A stretch of DNA of 64,000 bases. Origin: Desulfoferula mesophila. Its GTDB lineage: Bacteria; Desulfobacterota; Desulfarculia; Desulfarculales; Desulfarculaceae. Below the pieces are notes generated by a model. That model saw nothing but the letters and a program-made list of their open reading frames with translations. It did no database searches and had not been told where the DNA came from. A program made the position numbers and the translations under genes. Positions 25,310-34,511 of the stretch are shown one piece after another (the stretch's first letter is position 1; every line of letters starts with the position of its first letter). The stretch is taken from the NCBI RefSeq assembly GCF_037076455.1, contig NZ_AP028679.1, positions 945,501 through 1,009,500 on the forward strand, in the 5' to 3' direction.

Positions 25310-26329
25310 ATGGTGGCTAGGATTTTTGGGCCTTGGAGGGGGCTGGTAGGGATCTGGGTGACCTGCATGTTGGCGGCGGCGTTTTTGCTGGCCCCGGCCG
25401 CCGCGGTTCAGGCCAAGGACGTCTATACCATCAAGGCCATTTCGGCCTTCCCCAAAAATCATCCCCACAACCTGGGCCTGCCCCTGTTCATCAAACTGGT
25501 GGAGGAGAAGTCCCAGGGCCGTTTGAAAATCAACTGGCTGGGCGGCCCCGAGGTGGTAAAGACCTTTGACCAGGCCGACGCCCTGCGCCGGGGCTCCGTG
25601 GACATGCTGCTCTACAACCCCTTCTCCTTTTTCAAGCCCCTGGGCGCCGTGTTCATGTGCCGGGGGCTGTCCCAGATCCCGGCCTGGGAAGAGCGCCAGA
25701 CCGGCGCTTTCGACCTGTGGGTCAAGATATTCCGGGAGAAGGTCAACGCCGAGTACCTGGGCTCGCTCAACTCCCTGGTGCCCTTCCGCCTGTTCCTCAA
25801 CAAGAAAATTGACGGCATCGAGGGGCTCAAGGGCCTCAAGATCAGGGTGGCTCCGCTGTATATCCCCTGGATGAAGGCCCTGGGGGCCAAGCCCATCACC
25901 ATTCCGCCCATGGAGATCTATACCGCCATGCAACGCGGGGTGGTGGACGGCTTCGTGTGGCCCGCCTACGCCATACCCGGCCTGGGCTGGCACGAGGTCA
26001 CCAAATACGAGGTCATCCCCGGCGCCTTCCAGATCGAGCCCGCCACCATCGTCAACCTGGACAAGTTCAAGTCCCTGCCCCCGGATTTGCAAAAGGTGCT
26101 CAAGGACGTGACCGAGATAATGGAGGGCATCGACACGGCCCGTTCGCTGGTGCGCATGGAAACCGATTGGAAGATCATGCAAGCCGCCGGCATGAAGAAG
26201 CTGGTCCTGCCCCCCGCCGACGCCAAGAAGTTCGTGGAATTGGCCAACGACGTGACCTGGAAGTACGTGATCGAGCAGGCCCCCAAGTACGGGCCCGAGA
26301 TGCGCAAGCTGACCACCAAGAAGAAGTAA
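25310..26329 (+). CDS. dctP: TRAP transporter solute-binding protein DctP
   Basis: A 339-residue secreted protein. A signal peptide (hydrophobic stretch 13-33, cleavage after VQA) precedes the mature start KDVYTIKAISAFPKNH. The segment IEGLKGLKIRV, then MEIYTAMQRGVVDGFVWP, are DctP/DctP-like hallmarks; the conserved arginine of GLKIRVAP salt-bridges a substrate carboxylate in known members. AAAGGAGGG precedes the ATG. Its ligand is therefore probably an organic acid, which the ligase encoded downstream could convert to a CoA ester. Confidence 0.92.
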   Translation: MVARIFGPWRGLVGIWVTCMLAAAFLLAPAAAVQAKDVYTIKAISAFPKNHPHNLGLPLFIKLVEEKSQGRLKINWLGGPEVVKTFDQADALRRGSVDMLLYNPFSFFKPLGAVFMCRGLSQIPAWEERQTGAFDLWVKIFREKVNAEYLGSLNSLVPFRLFLNKKIDGIEGLKGLKIRVAPLYIPWMKALGAKPITIPPMEIYTAMQRGVVDGFVWPAYAIPGLGWHEVTKYEVIPGAFQIEPATIVNLDKFKSLPPDLQKVLKDVTEIMEGIDTARSLVRMETDWKIMQAAGMKKLVLPPADAKKFVELANDVTWKYVIEQAPKYGPEMRKLTTKKK

Positions 26330-26333
26330 GCCC

Positions 26334-26367
26334 GGCGCCCCGGCTCCCGCGCGGGGGCCGGGGCGCC
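26334..26367 (+). terminator. Intercistronic hairpin between dctP and dctQ
   Basis: Perfect 11-base arms GGCGCCCCGGC and GCCGGGGCGCC with a 12-base loop directly after dctP. This probably protects or partly ends the dctP message so the binding protein is made in excess. Confidence 0.55.
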
Positions 26368-26420
26368 CACCAGGGGCCGCCGCCGCTCCTCGCGGCGCGC
26401 TCAGCCCCTCCGGGAGTCCT

Positions 26421-26945
26421 ATGTCAGGCAGGGCGGTGAAGCTGTTCGACGGCCTGGTGACGGCGGGAGCCGCCGCCGCGGGCCTCATATTCCTGTTCAT
26501 GATGGTGGCGGTGTGCGTGGACGTCATCATGCGCTACTGGTTTCAGAGCCCCATGGGCTGGGTGGTGGAGGTGTGCGAATACCTGCTGCTCTACGTCACC
26601 TTCCTGGGGGCGGCCTGGCTGTTGCGCAAAAACGGCCACGTGCGAGTGGACCTGGTCTACTTCTATCTCAGCGAGCGCTCCATCGCCCGCCTGAAGTACC
26701 TCACCGCCATCGCGGGCACCGTGGCCTGCGCCGTCCTGTTCGTCGTCGGCTGCCAGGCCACCATGGACGCCTTCATCCGGGGCAACCCCGAGATCAAGAC
26801 CCTGAGCATCCCCAAATGGACGCTGTTGTGGGTCATCCCCTATGGCAGCCTGATGCTCACCATCCAATTCGCGCGCCAAACCCTGGAGCACCGGCGGGAC
26901 TACCTGCGGGGAGCTCCGGGGCAAAACCCCAACGAGAGGGCCTGA
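26421..26945 (+). CDS. dctQ: TRAP transporter small permease DctQ
   Basis: A 174-residue protein with four predicted membrane helices. The segment VCVDVIMRYWFQSPMGWVVEV near 32-52 (core VIMRYWFQSPMGWVVE) is the DctQ signature, followed by FLGAAWLLRKNGHVRVDL. It couples the binding protein to DctM. The dctM start lies seven bases after its stop. Confidence 0.9.
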   Translation: MSGRAVKLFDGLVTAGAAAAGLIFLFMMVAVCVDVIMRYWFQSPMGWVVEVCEYLLLYVTFLGAAWLLRKNGHVRVDLVYFYLSERSIARLKYLTAIAGTVACAVLFVVGCQATMDAFIRGNPEIKTLSIPKWTLLWVIPYGSLMLTIQFARQTLEHRRDYLRGAPGQNPNERA

Positions 26946-26952
26946 GGTAGCT

Positions 26953-28266
26953 ATGGAGTGGTGGTGGACCCTGGCCCTGATCCTGGGCGGACTCTTGGCC
27001 ATCCTGGCCACCGGGCTGCCCGTGGCTTTCAGCTTCCTGGTGGTGAACCTCATCGGCGCCTATTGCCTGTGGGGAGGCCTGGCCGGGCTGGAGCAGCTGG
27101 TGGACAGCATCTACAGCTCGGTGACCATGTTCTCCCTGTTGCCCGTGGCCCTGTTCGTGCTCATGGGCGAGCTGCTGCTTCATTCCCAGCTGGCGCTCAA
27201 AGCCATCGACATCGTGGACTCCTGGCTGGGGCGCCTGCCGGGGCGGCTCAGCCTGGTCACCCTGGGGGCGGGCACCATGTTCTCCTGCCTCAGCGGCTCC
27301 AGCATGGGCACCACGGCCATGCTGGGCTCCATCATGATCCCGGAGATGGAGCGGCGCGGCTACCAGCCGGCCATCAGCATCGGCTCGTGCATGAGCGGCG
27401 GCCTGGCCATGATCATCCCACCCAGCGCCCTGGCGGTGATCCTGGCCTCCATCGCCCAGGTCTCGGTGGGCAAGGTGCTGGTGGGCGGGCTCCTGCCCGG
27501 CCTGCTGCTGGCGGCCCTCTACGTCCTCTACATCATCGGGCGCTGCTATTTTAATCCCGCCATCGCCCCCAGCTACCAACCCGAGCCCATCCCCTTGCGC
27601 CACAAGCTGGCCGTGTCGGCCAAGTATCTGCTGCCCATGTCCGGGGTGGTGTTCGTGGTGGTGGGGCTCATCTTCCTGGGGGTGGCCACCCCCACCGAGT
27701 CGGCGGCCATGGGGGCCATGTCGGTGGTGATCCTCTGCGCGGTCTACCGCCGCCTGACCTTCGAGGTTCTCAAAAAATCGCTGGTGGGTACCCTCAAGAT
27801 AGCGGTGATGATGTTCACCATCCTCACCGGCTCCCTGGCCTTCAGCCAGCTTTTGGCCTACACCGGGGCCACCTCGGGCCTGGTGGAGTTCGTCTCCGGC
27901 CTGCCCCTGCATCCGATATTCCTGATGATCGCCATGCAACTGGTGCTCTTGGTGCTGGGCACCTTCATGGAGCAGATCTCCATCATGATGATCACCCTGC
28001 CCATCTTCATGCCCCTGGTGAAGGCCCTGGGCATCAACGAGGTGCTGTTCGTGATCATCATGCTGGTCAACCTGGAGGTGGCCATGAAGACGCCGCCTTT
28101 CGGGTTCCTCTTGTTCGTCATGCGCGGGGTCGCCCCCGAAAAGGTCAGCATGGGCGAGATCATCCGCTCCACGCTGCCCTTCGTGATTATCGACATGGTG
28201 GCCATCGCCCTGATGATGGCCTTCCCGGTCATCGTCTTGCTGCTGCCGGAGCACATCATGCACTGA
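26953..28266 (+). CDS. dctM: TRAP transporter large permease DctM
   Basis: A 437-residue protein with about 12 membrane helices. It has the family loops LSGSSMGTTAMLGSIMIPEM (residue about 114) and MIIPPSALAVILASIAQVS, which shape the sodium and substrate sites, and GVATPTESAAMGAM. With DctP and DctQ it forms a sodium-driven acid importer. Confidence 0.94.
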   Translation: MEWWWTLALILGGLLAILATGLPVAFSFLVVNLIGAYCLWGGLAGLEQLVDSIYSSVTMFSLLPVALFVLMGELLLHSQLALKAIDIVDSWLGRLPGRLSLVTLGAGTMFSCLSGSSMGTTAMLGSIMIPEMERRGYQPAISIGSCMSGGLAMIIPPSALAVILASIAQVSVGKVLVGGLLPGLLLAALYVLYIIGRCYFNPAIAPSYQPEPIPLRHKLAVSAKYLLPMSGVVFVVVGLIFLGVATPTESAAMGAMSVVILCAVYRRLTFEVLKKSLVGTLKIAVMMFTILTGSLAFSQLLAYTGATSGLVEFVSGLPLHPIFLMIAMQLVLLVLGTFMEQISIMMITLPIFMPLVKALGINEVLFVIIMLVNLEVAMKTPPFGFLLFVMRGVAPEKVSMGEIIRSTLPFVIIDMVAIALMMAFPVIVLLLPEHIMH

Positions 28267-28306
28267 CCTTGCCCGGCCCAAGCAACCTGCTCAGGGAGTA
28301 GAGCAA

Positions 28307-29860
28307 ATGAATATAGGAGACATGCTGCGCCGCAGCGCCGAGCGCCTGCCCGACAAACCGGCCCTGATCATGGGCGAGGCCTCGCTCACCTACGGCCAGT
28401 TCAATCGCCGGGCGAACCGGCTGGCCAACGCCCTCATGGCCCAGGGGCTCAAAAAGGGCGACCGGGTGGCGGTGCTCACCAACAACTGCATCGAGTTTTT
28501 CGAGATCTACCTGGCCCTGTGCAAGTCCGGCGGAGTGATGGTGCCCATCAACAACCTGCTGCGCCTGGGCGAGATGAACCGCATCGTGGACTACATCGAG
28601 CCCCGCTTCATCATCTACCACCGCGACTTCCAGGAGCTGGTGACTCAGGTGATGCTGGACAATCCCTGCCTGGAAAAGGCGGTGTGCCTGGGCGGGGAGT
28701 CCGCCACGGATCACCTGGACTACGAGGCGCTCATGGCCGGGGCCAGCGAGGCCGAGCCGGGGGTAGAGATCCGGGGCGAGGACCTGATGAGCATTTTCCT
28801 CACCTCCGGCACCACCGGGCGTCCCAAGGGGGCGCTGCGCACCCACCACCACAACTGCCTCAACGCCCTGAGCGCGGCCATCGAGGTGGGGGTGCGCCCC
28901 GACGACCGGGTGCTCTTGTTGTTCCCCTTCTACCACGTCACCTTTGAGGACCGTTTTTGCCATATGATGCTGGGCAACACCTTTGTCCTGCGCCGGGAGG
29001 GCAGCTTCGATCCGGCCCAGGTCTTGGACCTGCTGACCAGGCATCGCATCACCATCTGCCAGTTCGTGCCCACCATGATCAGCAGCATGCTCGACAACAA
29101 GGACATCGAGACCTACGACCTGAGCGCCCTGCGCCTGATCCTCTACGCGGCCGCGCCCATGCCGGTGGAGCTACTCAAGAAGGCCATGGGCCGCTTCCGG
29201 TGCGGTTTCATGCAGTTCTACGGCCAGACCGAGACCGGCCCCATGACCACCATCCTGCGGCCCGAGGACCACGTGTTGGAAGGCCCGCCGGAGCAGGTGG
29301 AGCGTTTGGCCTCCTGCGGGCGGCCGGTGCTCAACTTCGACACCAGGGTGGTGGACGAAGCCGGCCGGGACGTGCCGCCGGGCCGGGTGGGGGAGCTGGT
29401 GGTGCGCAGCGAAAGCGCGGTGAGCGGCTATTGGCGCCTGCCCGAGGAGAGCGCGGCGGCCATGAAGGATGGCTGGCTGCATACCGGCGACTACGCCCGC
29501 AGGGACGCCGAGGGCTTTATCTTCATCGTGGACCGCAAGGGGGACATGATCATCAGCGGGGGCAAGAACATCTACCCCCGGGAGATCGAGGAGGTGCTCT
29601 ACCAGCATCCGGCGGTGCGCGAGGCCATGGTCATCGGAGTGCCCGACCCCCACTGGGGCGAGTCGGTCAAGGCCATCGTGGTGCTCCATGAGGGCGCCAA
29701 GCTGGAGCCCGCGGAGTTGATCGAGCATTGCAAGGCTAATCTGGCCTCCTACAAAAAACCCCGCACCGTGGAATTTTGGGACTCGCTTCCCAAAAGCCCC
29801 ACCGGTAAGCTGCTCAAGAGAGTGGTTCGCGACCAGTTCCGCGCGGGCGAGACGGCCTGA
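28307..29860 (+). CDS. AMP-forming acyl-CoA synthetase
   Basis: A 517-residue ANL-family ligase that adenylates a carboxylic acid and transfers it to CoA. P-loop TSGTTGRPKG near residue 167, YGQTETG near 305, GWLHTGDYARRD near 387, and the C-terminal GGKNIYPREIEEVLYQHP with the catalytic lysine in SPTGKLLKR. It resembles CaiC-type and medium-chain ligases. Lying 40 bases after dctM, it probably activates the acid brought in by the TRAP system. Confidence 0.92.
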   Translation: MNIGDMLRRSAERLPDKPALIMGEASLTYGQFNRRANRLANALMAQGLKKGDRVAVLTNNCIEFFEIYLALCKSGGVMVPINNLLRLGEMNRIVDYIEPRFIIYHRDFQELVTQVMLDNPCLEKAVCLGGESATDHLDYEALMAGASEAEPGVEIRGEDLMSIFLTSGTTGRPKGALRTHHHNCLNALSAAIEVGVRPDDRVLLLFPFYHVTFEDRFCHMMLGNTFVLRREGSFDPAQVLDLLTRHRITICQFVPTMISSMLDNKDIETYDLSALRLILYAAAPMPVELLKKAMGRFRCGFMQFYGQTETGPMTTILRPEDHVLEGPPEQVERLASCGRPVLNFDTRVVDEAGRDVPPGRVGELVVRSESAVSGYWRLPEESAAAMKDGWLHTGDYARRDAEGFIFIVDRKGDMIISGGKNIYPREIEEVLYQHPAVREAMVIGVPDPHWGESVKAIVVLHEGAKLEPAELIEHCKANLASYKKPRTVEFWDSLPKSPTGKLLKRVVRDQFRAGETA

Positions 29861-29919
29861 CCCTTCCCGGCCCGGCCCGGCGGCACGCAGCAGGGGCCGA
29901 CCGGCCCGGGGAGAGGAGC

Positions 29920-30342
29920 ATGTTGGTCAACAGCGTGGAACGCAAGATCATGTGGGGGGATCTGGACTCCCTGGGGATCGTCTTTTATCCCCGCTTCTAC
30001 GAGTGGATCGACGCCTCGGGGCATTTGTTTTTCGAGGCCCTGGGCTTCAATCTGGGGGAGGTGTGGAAGCAGCGCCAGATCTGCTTCGGCCTGGTCAAGA
30101 CCTCCTGCGAATACCTCGCCCCCGGTCGCTATCACCAGCAAATACGCATCGACACCAAGGTGGCGGAGCTGGCCGCCAAGACGGTGACCTTGGACCACCG
30201 GATTATCGACGCCGCCTCCCAGGCGCTAATGGTCCAGGGCCTGGAAAAGCGCATCTGCTTGGATGTGAGCGACTCCGAGCGTTTCCACGCCCGCGACATC
30301 CCCGCCGACATACACCGGGCCTTGGAGCAAAGCGCCCGCTGA
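29920..30342 (+). CDS. Hotdog-fold acyl-CoA thioesterase (4-hydroxybenzoyl-CoA thioesterase-like)
   Basis: A 140-residue single hotdog domain. IMWGDLDSLGIVFYPRFYEWID near residue 10 (core WGDLDSLGIVFYPRFYEW) contains the aspartate and the position of the 4HBT active site. GGAGAGGAGC precedes the ATG. Placed right after the CoA ligase, it may release CoA from a dead-end or product ester. Substrate unknown. Confidence 0.87.
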   Translation: MLVNSVERKIMWGDLDSLGIVFYPRFYEWIDASGHLFFEALGFNLGEVWKQRQICFGLVKTSCEYLAPGRYHQQIRIDTKVAELAAKTVTLDHRIIDAASQALMVQGLEKRICLDVSDSERFHARDIPADIHRALEQSAR

Positions 30343-30372
30343 ACCCGCCGCTGGACGGGATTTTTTCTCTTG

Positions 30373-30408
30373 CCCAGCCTGGGGTATCGGCAGATACCGC
30401 CAGCTGGG
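30373..30408 (+). terminator. Double hairpin after the thioesterase gene
   Basis: Inner perfect stem GGTATC-GGCA-GATACC inside outer arms CCCAGC/GCTGGG. A second stem GATCCCGCCG/CGGCGGGATC follows at 30426-30459. A run of six T precedes the first stem, so the end of the ligase-thioesterase message is likely here. Confidence 0.5.
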
Positions 30409-30425
30409 TTATCATTGCCGCCTAG

Positions 30426-30459
30426 GATCCCGCCGCAAGGGCAGGCCCCCGGCGGGATC
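30426..30459 (+). terminator. Second hairpin between thioesterase and VOC genes
   Basis: Ten-base perfect arms GATCCCGCCG and CGGCGGGATC, 14-base loop, no T-tract. It may instead lie in the leader of the VOC gene. Confidence 0.4.
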
Positions 30460-30495
30460 GTCTGAAGCGCAACCTCAGCCAAAGGAGAAGCAGCT

Positions 30496-30888
30496 ATGCT
30501 CAAGCCGGCCAAGGACAGTATTGATCTGGGCGTGTTGGTCAAGGACATAGACGCCAGCCTGGCCTTTTACCGCGATACCCTGGGCTTGGCCTACGTGGGC
30601 AGCAATGCCAGCGGCATGGGAACCCTGCACCGGCTGCGCTACGGCACCAGCGACTTCAAGCTGATCGACCCCAGCGAAGTGCCCCCGGCCGGGGCCCAGG
30701 GCATCACCGCCAGTTTGGGCTTTCGCTACGTGACCTTTGTCATCAGCAACCTGGACGAGGTCTGCGCCAAGCTGGCCGAATTGGGCGTCGCCTTCGAGCT
30801 CCAGCCGGTGGAGATTCGCCCCGGCGTGCGCATCGCCATGGTGCAAGACCCCGACGGCAACGTGGTGGAGTTCGTGCAGCTGGGCTGA
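30496..30888 (+). CDS. VOC-superfamily protein
   Basis: A 130-residue glyoxalase-fold protein with paired modules: SIDLGVLVKDIDASLAFYRDTLGL at the start and RIAMVQDPDGNVVEFVQLG at the end, the latter with the usual metal-ligand glutamate. The first module has Asp where many members have His, so metal binding is uncertain. AAAGGAG precedes the ATG. It differs clearly from the VOC protein at 11044. Substrate unknown. Confidence 0.82.
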   Translation: MLKPAKDSIDLGVLVKDIDASLAFYRDTLGLAYVGSNASGMGTLHRLRYGTSDFKLIDPSEVPPAGAQGITASLGFRYVTFVISNLDEVCAKLAELGVAFELQPVEIRPGVRIAMVQDPDGNVVEFVQLG

Positions 30889-31011
30889 GGCCTCCTCGCG
30901 GCGGCGCTTGCCGGCGCGCCACGGTGAATCCAAACTTGCGACCCACCCCGGCCCCCAGGGCCGCGCGGTGGGCGTTTCTCTGTGCGGCGACTACGCTAGA
31001 AGCGGTGGAAG

Positions 31012-32388
31012 ATGACTCTGATAGACCATGCGATCCTGGGGGCCAGCCTGCTGGCCGTGTTGCTGGTGGGCCTGTGGGCCGGACGCGGCGTCACCAAGCT
31101 GGAGCACTTTTCGGTGGCCGGGCGGGAGTTCGGGGCCTGGGTGGTCTTCGCCACCCTGTCCGCCTCCTTCATCGGCGGCGGCTTCACCATGGGCAACGCC
31201 GAGAAGGTGTTCCTGGTGGGCATCGTCAACATCTTCGCCCTGTGGGGCTTCAGCCTCAAGGAGGTGCTGGTGGCCACGGTGATCGCGCCGCGCATGCAGC
31301 GCTTCCCCGATGCCATCAGCGTGGGCGGCATCATGGGGCAGGCCTACGGCAAACCCGGCCGCATGGTCACCGGCGTTTTCGGGGTGATGCTCTGCGCGGG
31401 GATCATGGGGGCCCAGGTGGGGGCCATGGGCTACGTGTTCAACCTCTTTTTGGGGCTGGACTACCTGGTGGGCATCCTCATCGGCTGCAGCATCGCCATC
31501 GCCTATTCCACGGTGGGCGGCATGCGGGCGGTGGTCTTCACCGACATCCTGCAGTTTTTGATCCTGGGGGTGGGCATACCCCTGACCTTGTTCCTGGGGC
31601 TGGACCTGGCCGGCGGGTGGCGGGCGGTGGCCGACAAGGTCCCGGCGGACCACCTGACCCTGCTGGGCGAGATGGGGCCCTGGGCCTTCATCTCCCTGTT
31701 CCTCACCTTTCTCCTGGGCGAGACCCTGGTGCCGCCTTACGTGCAGCGCCTGATGATCGGGCGCAGCGCAGGCCATACCGCCCGGGGCACCCTGTGGTCC
31801 GGCCTGTTCTCGGTGCCCTTTTTCGCCATATCCGGGGCCATCGGCCTGGTGGCTCTGACCATGGCCCCGGACCTGGATCCCAACCTGGCCTTGCCCTATC
31901 TGGTGCAACAGGCCCTGCCCGTGGGGCTCCGGGGCCTGGTAGTGGCGGGCATCATCGCGGTGGTGATGTCCTCGGCCGACTCCTTTCTCAACGGCGCGGC
32001 GGTGTGCCTGACCAGCGACGTGGTGCTGCCGGCCATGCGCAATCCCCTGAGCGAGCGGGGACAGCTTCGGCTGGCCAAGGGAGCCAACCTCATCACCGGC
32101 ATCCTGGCCATCGTCTTCGCCATCAGCATCAAGAGCGTGCTGGGCATCCTGCTCTATGCCTACAACTTTTGGGCTCCGGTGATCCTGCCGCCCCTGGTGG
32201 CCGCCTTTTTCGGCACCCGGGCCGGGGCGGGGGTGTTTTTGGCTGCCGCCGCGGCGGGCCTGGGGGGCACGGTGCTGTGGAACGTGGGTCTGGGCGCGCC
32301 CGGCGGCGTGGACGGCCTTATCATCGGGGTGGGCTGCAACGCCCTGGTGTTTTGGCTGGGCAAGTTCCTGAGCCGCGCTCCGGCCTAG
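31012..32388 (+). CDS. Sodium:solute symporter (SSS family)
   Basis: A 458-residue membrane protein with about 13 helices. The segments SASFIGGGFTMGNAEKVF near 42-60 and VIAVVMSSADSFLNGAAVCLTSDVV near 320 (the SSAD motif) are typical of SSS proteins and place the Na2-site serines. Members carry proline, pantothenate, carboxylates or other solutes. The stop overlaps the convergent stop of the DUF2238 gene. Confidence 0.88.
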   Translation: MTLIDHAILGASLLAVLLVGLWAGRGVTKLEHFSVAGREFGAWVVFATLSASFIGGGFTMGNAEKVFLVGIVNIFALWGFSLKEVLVATVIAPRMQRFPDAISVGGIMGQAYGKPGRMVTGVFGVMLCAGIMGAQVGAMGYVFNLFLGLDYLVGILIGCSIAIAYSTVGGMRAVVFTDILQFLILGVGIPLTLFLGLDLAGGWRAVADKVPADHLTLLGEMGPWAFISLFLTFLLGETLVPPYVQRLMIGRSAGHTARGTLWSGLFSVPFFAISGAIGLVALTMAPDLDPNLALPYLVQQALPVGLRGLVVAGIIAVVMSSADSFLNGAAVCLTSDVVLPAMRNPLSERGQLRLAKGANLITGILAIVFAISIKSVLGILLYAYNFWAPVILPPLVAAFFGTRAGAGVFLAAAAAGLGGTVLWNVGLGAPGGVDGLIIGVGCNALVFWLGKFLSRAPA

Positions 32389-32996
32389 GGCAAGGCGTCA
32401 ATCTGGCGCTGGTGCAGGCGGGTAAGGCAGACCAAGGCCAGGATGGAGCCCAGCAGGCACAGGGCCATGTCGCTCTGGGTGTCCCACACGTAGCCCTGGG
32501 TGCCCAGGAAGTCCTCCGCCGCCGTACCGGTGAGCTCCGCGGTCCACCACTCGATGAGCTCGTAAAAAGCGCTGATGGCCAGGCACACGCTTACCACCAG
32601 AAAACTCAGCCAGCCCCGCCGGGTGACCACGTGGCCCCGCAACAGCACCTCCCGGGTGACCATGGCCGGCACGAAGCCCTGGGCGAAGTGGCCCAGCTTG
32701 TCGTAGTTGTTGCGCCCCAGGTCCAGCGCCTGGCTGAGCCAGTCGAACAGGGGCACCCGGGCATAGGTGTAGTGCCCGCCGATGAGCAGGATGATGGCGT
32801 GCAGCCAGATGAGCAGGTACACCAGGCGGGTGAGGCGAAAGCGGCGATAGGTGATGGCCAGGGCGGCCAGGGCCATTAGCGCGGGCAGCACCTCCAAGAG
32901 CCAGGTGAAGCGGTCGTAGGGCCTAAAGCCCGACCAGGCCAGCAGGGCCAGGAAGCTGACCAGGTAGAACAGGTTGAACTTGTCGGTGCGGTCCAT
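32385..32996 (-). CDS. DUF2238 / YjdF-family inner-membrane protein
   Basis: A 203-residue protein with about six helices. The ATG at 32996 is preferred because GGGAGG lies seven bases upstream. The conserved NYDKLGHFAQGFVPAMVTREVLLR and FYELIEWWTAELTG segments identify the family; its function is not established. The 3' end overlaps the symporter's end tail to tail by three to four bases. Confidence 0.85.
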   Translation of the reverse strand: MDRTDKFNLFYLVSFLALLAWSGFRPYDRFTWLLEVLPALMALAALAITYRRFRLTRLVYLLIWLHAIILLIGGHYTYARVPLFDWLSQALDLGRNNYDKLGHFAQGFVPAMVTREVLLRGHVVTRRGWLSFLVVSVCLAISAFYELIEWWTAELTGTAAEDFLGTQGYVWDTQSDMALCLLGSILALVCLTRLHQRQIDALP

Positions 32997-33074
32997 GGCT
33001 CCTCCCTTGGCCCGGGGCTCTTGCGAGCCCCATGATGCCAAAAACGGCGGCCCAAGGGAAGGCGGACCGGGGCG

Positions 33075-34511
33075 CTAATCCTTGACCAGGTCCGCGCTGC
33101 TCACCACGCACAGGGCTTCGGTGCGCTGGTAGGGCTTGACGCCGGCCACCTCGGTGACCTCCCTGGCGCCGGGCTCGGCGGCGCCGGGCATGCGGAAGGC
33201 GGCCACGTCCACCGGCTCCACCGGGGTCTCGCGGGGGGCGTCCAGCTGGGGCACCCACTCGTAGGGCAGGCGGTAGGCCCGGTAAACCATGTTGAAGCGG
33301 CTGGAGGTGCCGAAGTGGGGACTGATGTACTCCCAGACGATCTGGTGTTCAGCGGTCACCTCGATGATCCGGCCGCCGCTGCCCTCGGTGATGAGGGTGT
33401 TGCCGTTGGGCAGGCGCTGGGCGCTGCTCACAAAGGGGCTGTAGAAGCGGTTGGCGTCCATGGGCATGCGGTAGCCGGCCTCGGCCGGAGTGTATTGCCA
33501 GACGATTTTCAGGCTGACGGGGTCGATCTCCAACACGCGGGAGTAGTCGCGCAGGGCGTTCTTGGTGCCCTTGGGGGCGCCGGGGTTGGGGGCGCCGTAG
33601 CCGGCCCAGCCGCCGTTGTCGAAAACCAGCAAATGGCCCTCGCCGGGCAGGCCGCGGGGGATCAGGTGGGCGTGGTGCTTGCCGATGATCCAGCCCAGCT
33701 TCTTGAGCGCCGGGCTGGCGGCGTAGTCGGGCCCGATGTGCCAGACGACCTTGCCGGAGCTCTTGTCGGTGATGCCGATGATGTTGGCCTCGCGGGCGGA
33801 CCAGATGAGGTTGTCCGGGTGGAAGCGGGCGTCGCCGGCGTCGAACCACTTGTTGGGCCCCAGGGCGGACATGGAGTTGACGTGCATCCAGTCGCCGCCG
33901 CAGTTGCGCAGGTTGGGGTCGCGGCTCAGGATGTTGCGGGCCTCCTCGCTCCATTCGAACTCGTCGAAGTGCTCGTTCAAGACCCACTCCCACACGATCT
34001 GGCCGTCCCAATCCACCTCCACGAAGGCGTCGTCCAATAGCAGCTTGTCCGAGATATTCGGGTTGTGCGCGTTCTTGTGGACCAACACCAGGGTGTTGCC
34101 GCTAAGGGGCTGGGGCTCCAGGCCCGGGGCGTAATAGCCCACCGGGTTGCCCTCGCGCTGGAAATCATGGTGGTGGCGGGCCATCCATTGCGGCTGTTCG
34201 CCGGGGTCTTCGATGTATTCGTGCTCGTTGAAGCGCCAGACCACCTTGCCGTCCCAGTCCACCTGCACCACGTCCTGGTAGTCCTGCATGCCGTACTTGG
34301 TGTTGCGCTCGCCGGTGGAGCCCAGGACGTAACCGCCGGGCAGGATTTTGTTGGGCAGGCCGTGCAGGCCCTTCCACAACTTGACCTCGGCCCCGTTCAT
34401 GTCGATGAGCAAGGCGCCCAGTTCCTTGGCCTGGAATACGGTGTAGCCGCTCCAGCAGCGGGAGGGATCATAAATGGTCGTGCCCGTGGGGTAGATGCTC
34501 GGATAAGTCAT
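33075..34511 (-). CDS. Arylsulfotransferase (ASST)-like beta-propeller protein without signal peptide
   Basis: A 478-residue protein of the aryl-sulfate sulfotransferase superfamily. Repeated strands of the form DWDGKVVWRFNEHEY and DWDGQIVWEW make a propeller. Histidines in ARHHHDF, GGDWMHVNSM and GKHHAHLIPRG are where the family's active-site histidines are found. Known ASST enzymes are periplasmic and move sulfate between phenols; this one begins MTYPSIYPTGTT with no signal sequence, so a cytoplasmic place is predicted. Its start overlaps the GntR gene by four bases, making a two-gene operon. Confidence 0.8.
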   Translation of the reverse strand: MTYPSIYPTGTTIYDPSRCWSGYTVFQAKELGALLIDMNGAEVKLWKGLHGLPNKILPGGYVLGSTGERNTKYGMQDYQDVVQVDWDGKVVWRFNEHEYIEDPGEQPQWMARHHHDFQREGNPVGYYAPGLEPQPLSGNTLVLVHKNAHNPNISDKLLLDDAFVEVDWDGQIVWEWVLNEHFDEFEWSEEARNILSRDPNLRNCGGDWMHVNSMSALGPNKWFDAGDARFHPDNLIWSAREANIIGITDKSSGKVVWHIGPDYAASPALKKLGWIIGKHHAHLIPRGLPGEGHLLVFDNGGWAGYGAPNPGAPKGTKNALRDYSRVLEIDPVSLKIVWQYTPAEAGYRMPMDANRFYSPFVSSAQRLPNGNTLITEGSGGRIIEVTAEHQIVWEYISPHFGTSSRFNMVYRAYRLPYEWVPQLDAPRETPVEPVDVAAFRMPGAAEPGAREVTEVAGVKPYQRTEALCVVSSADLVKD

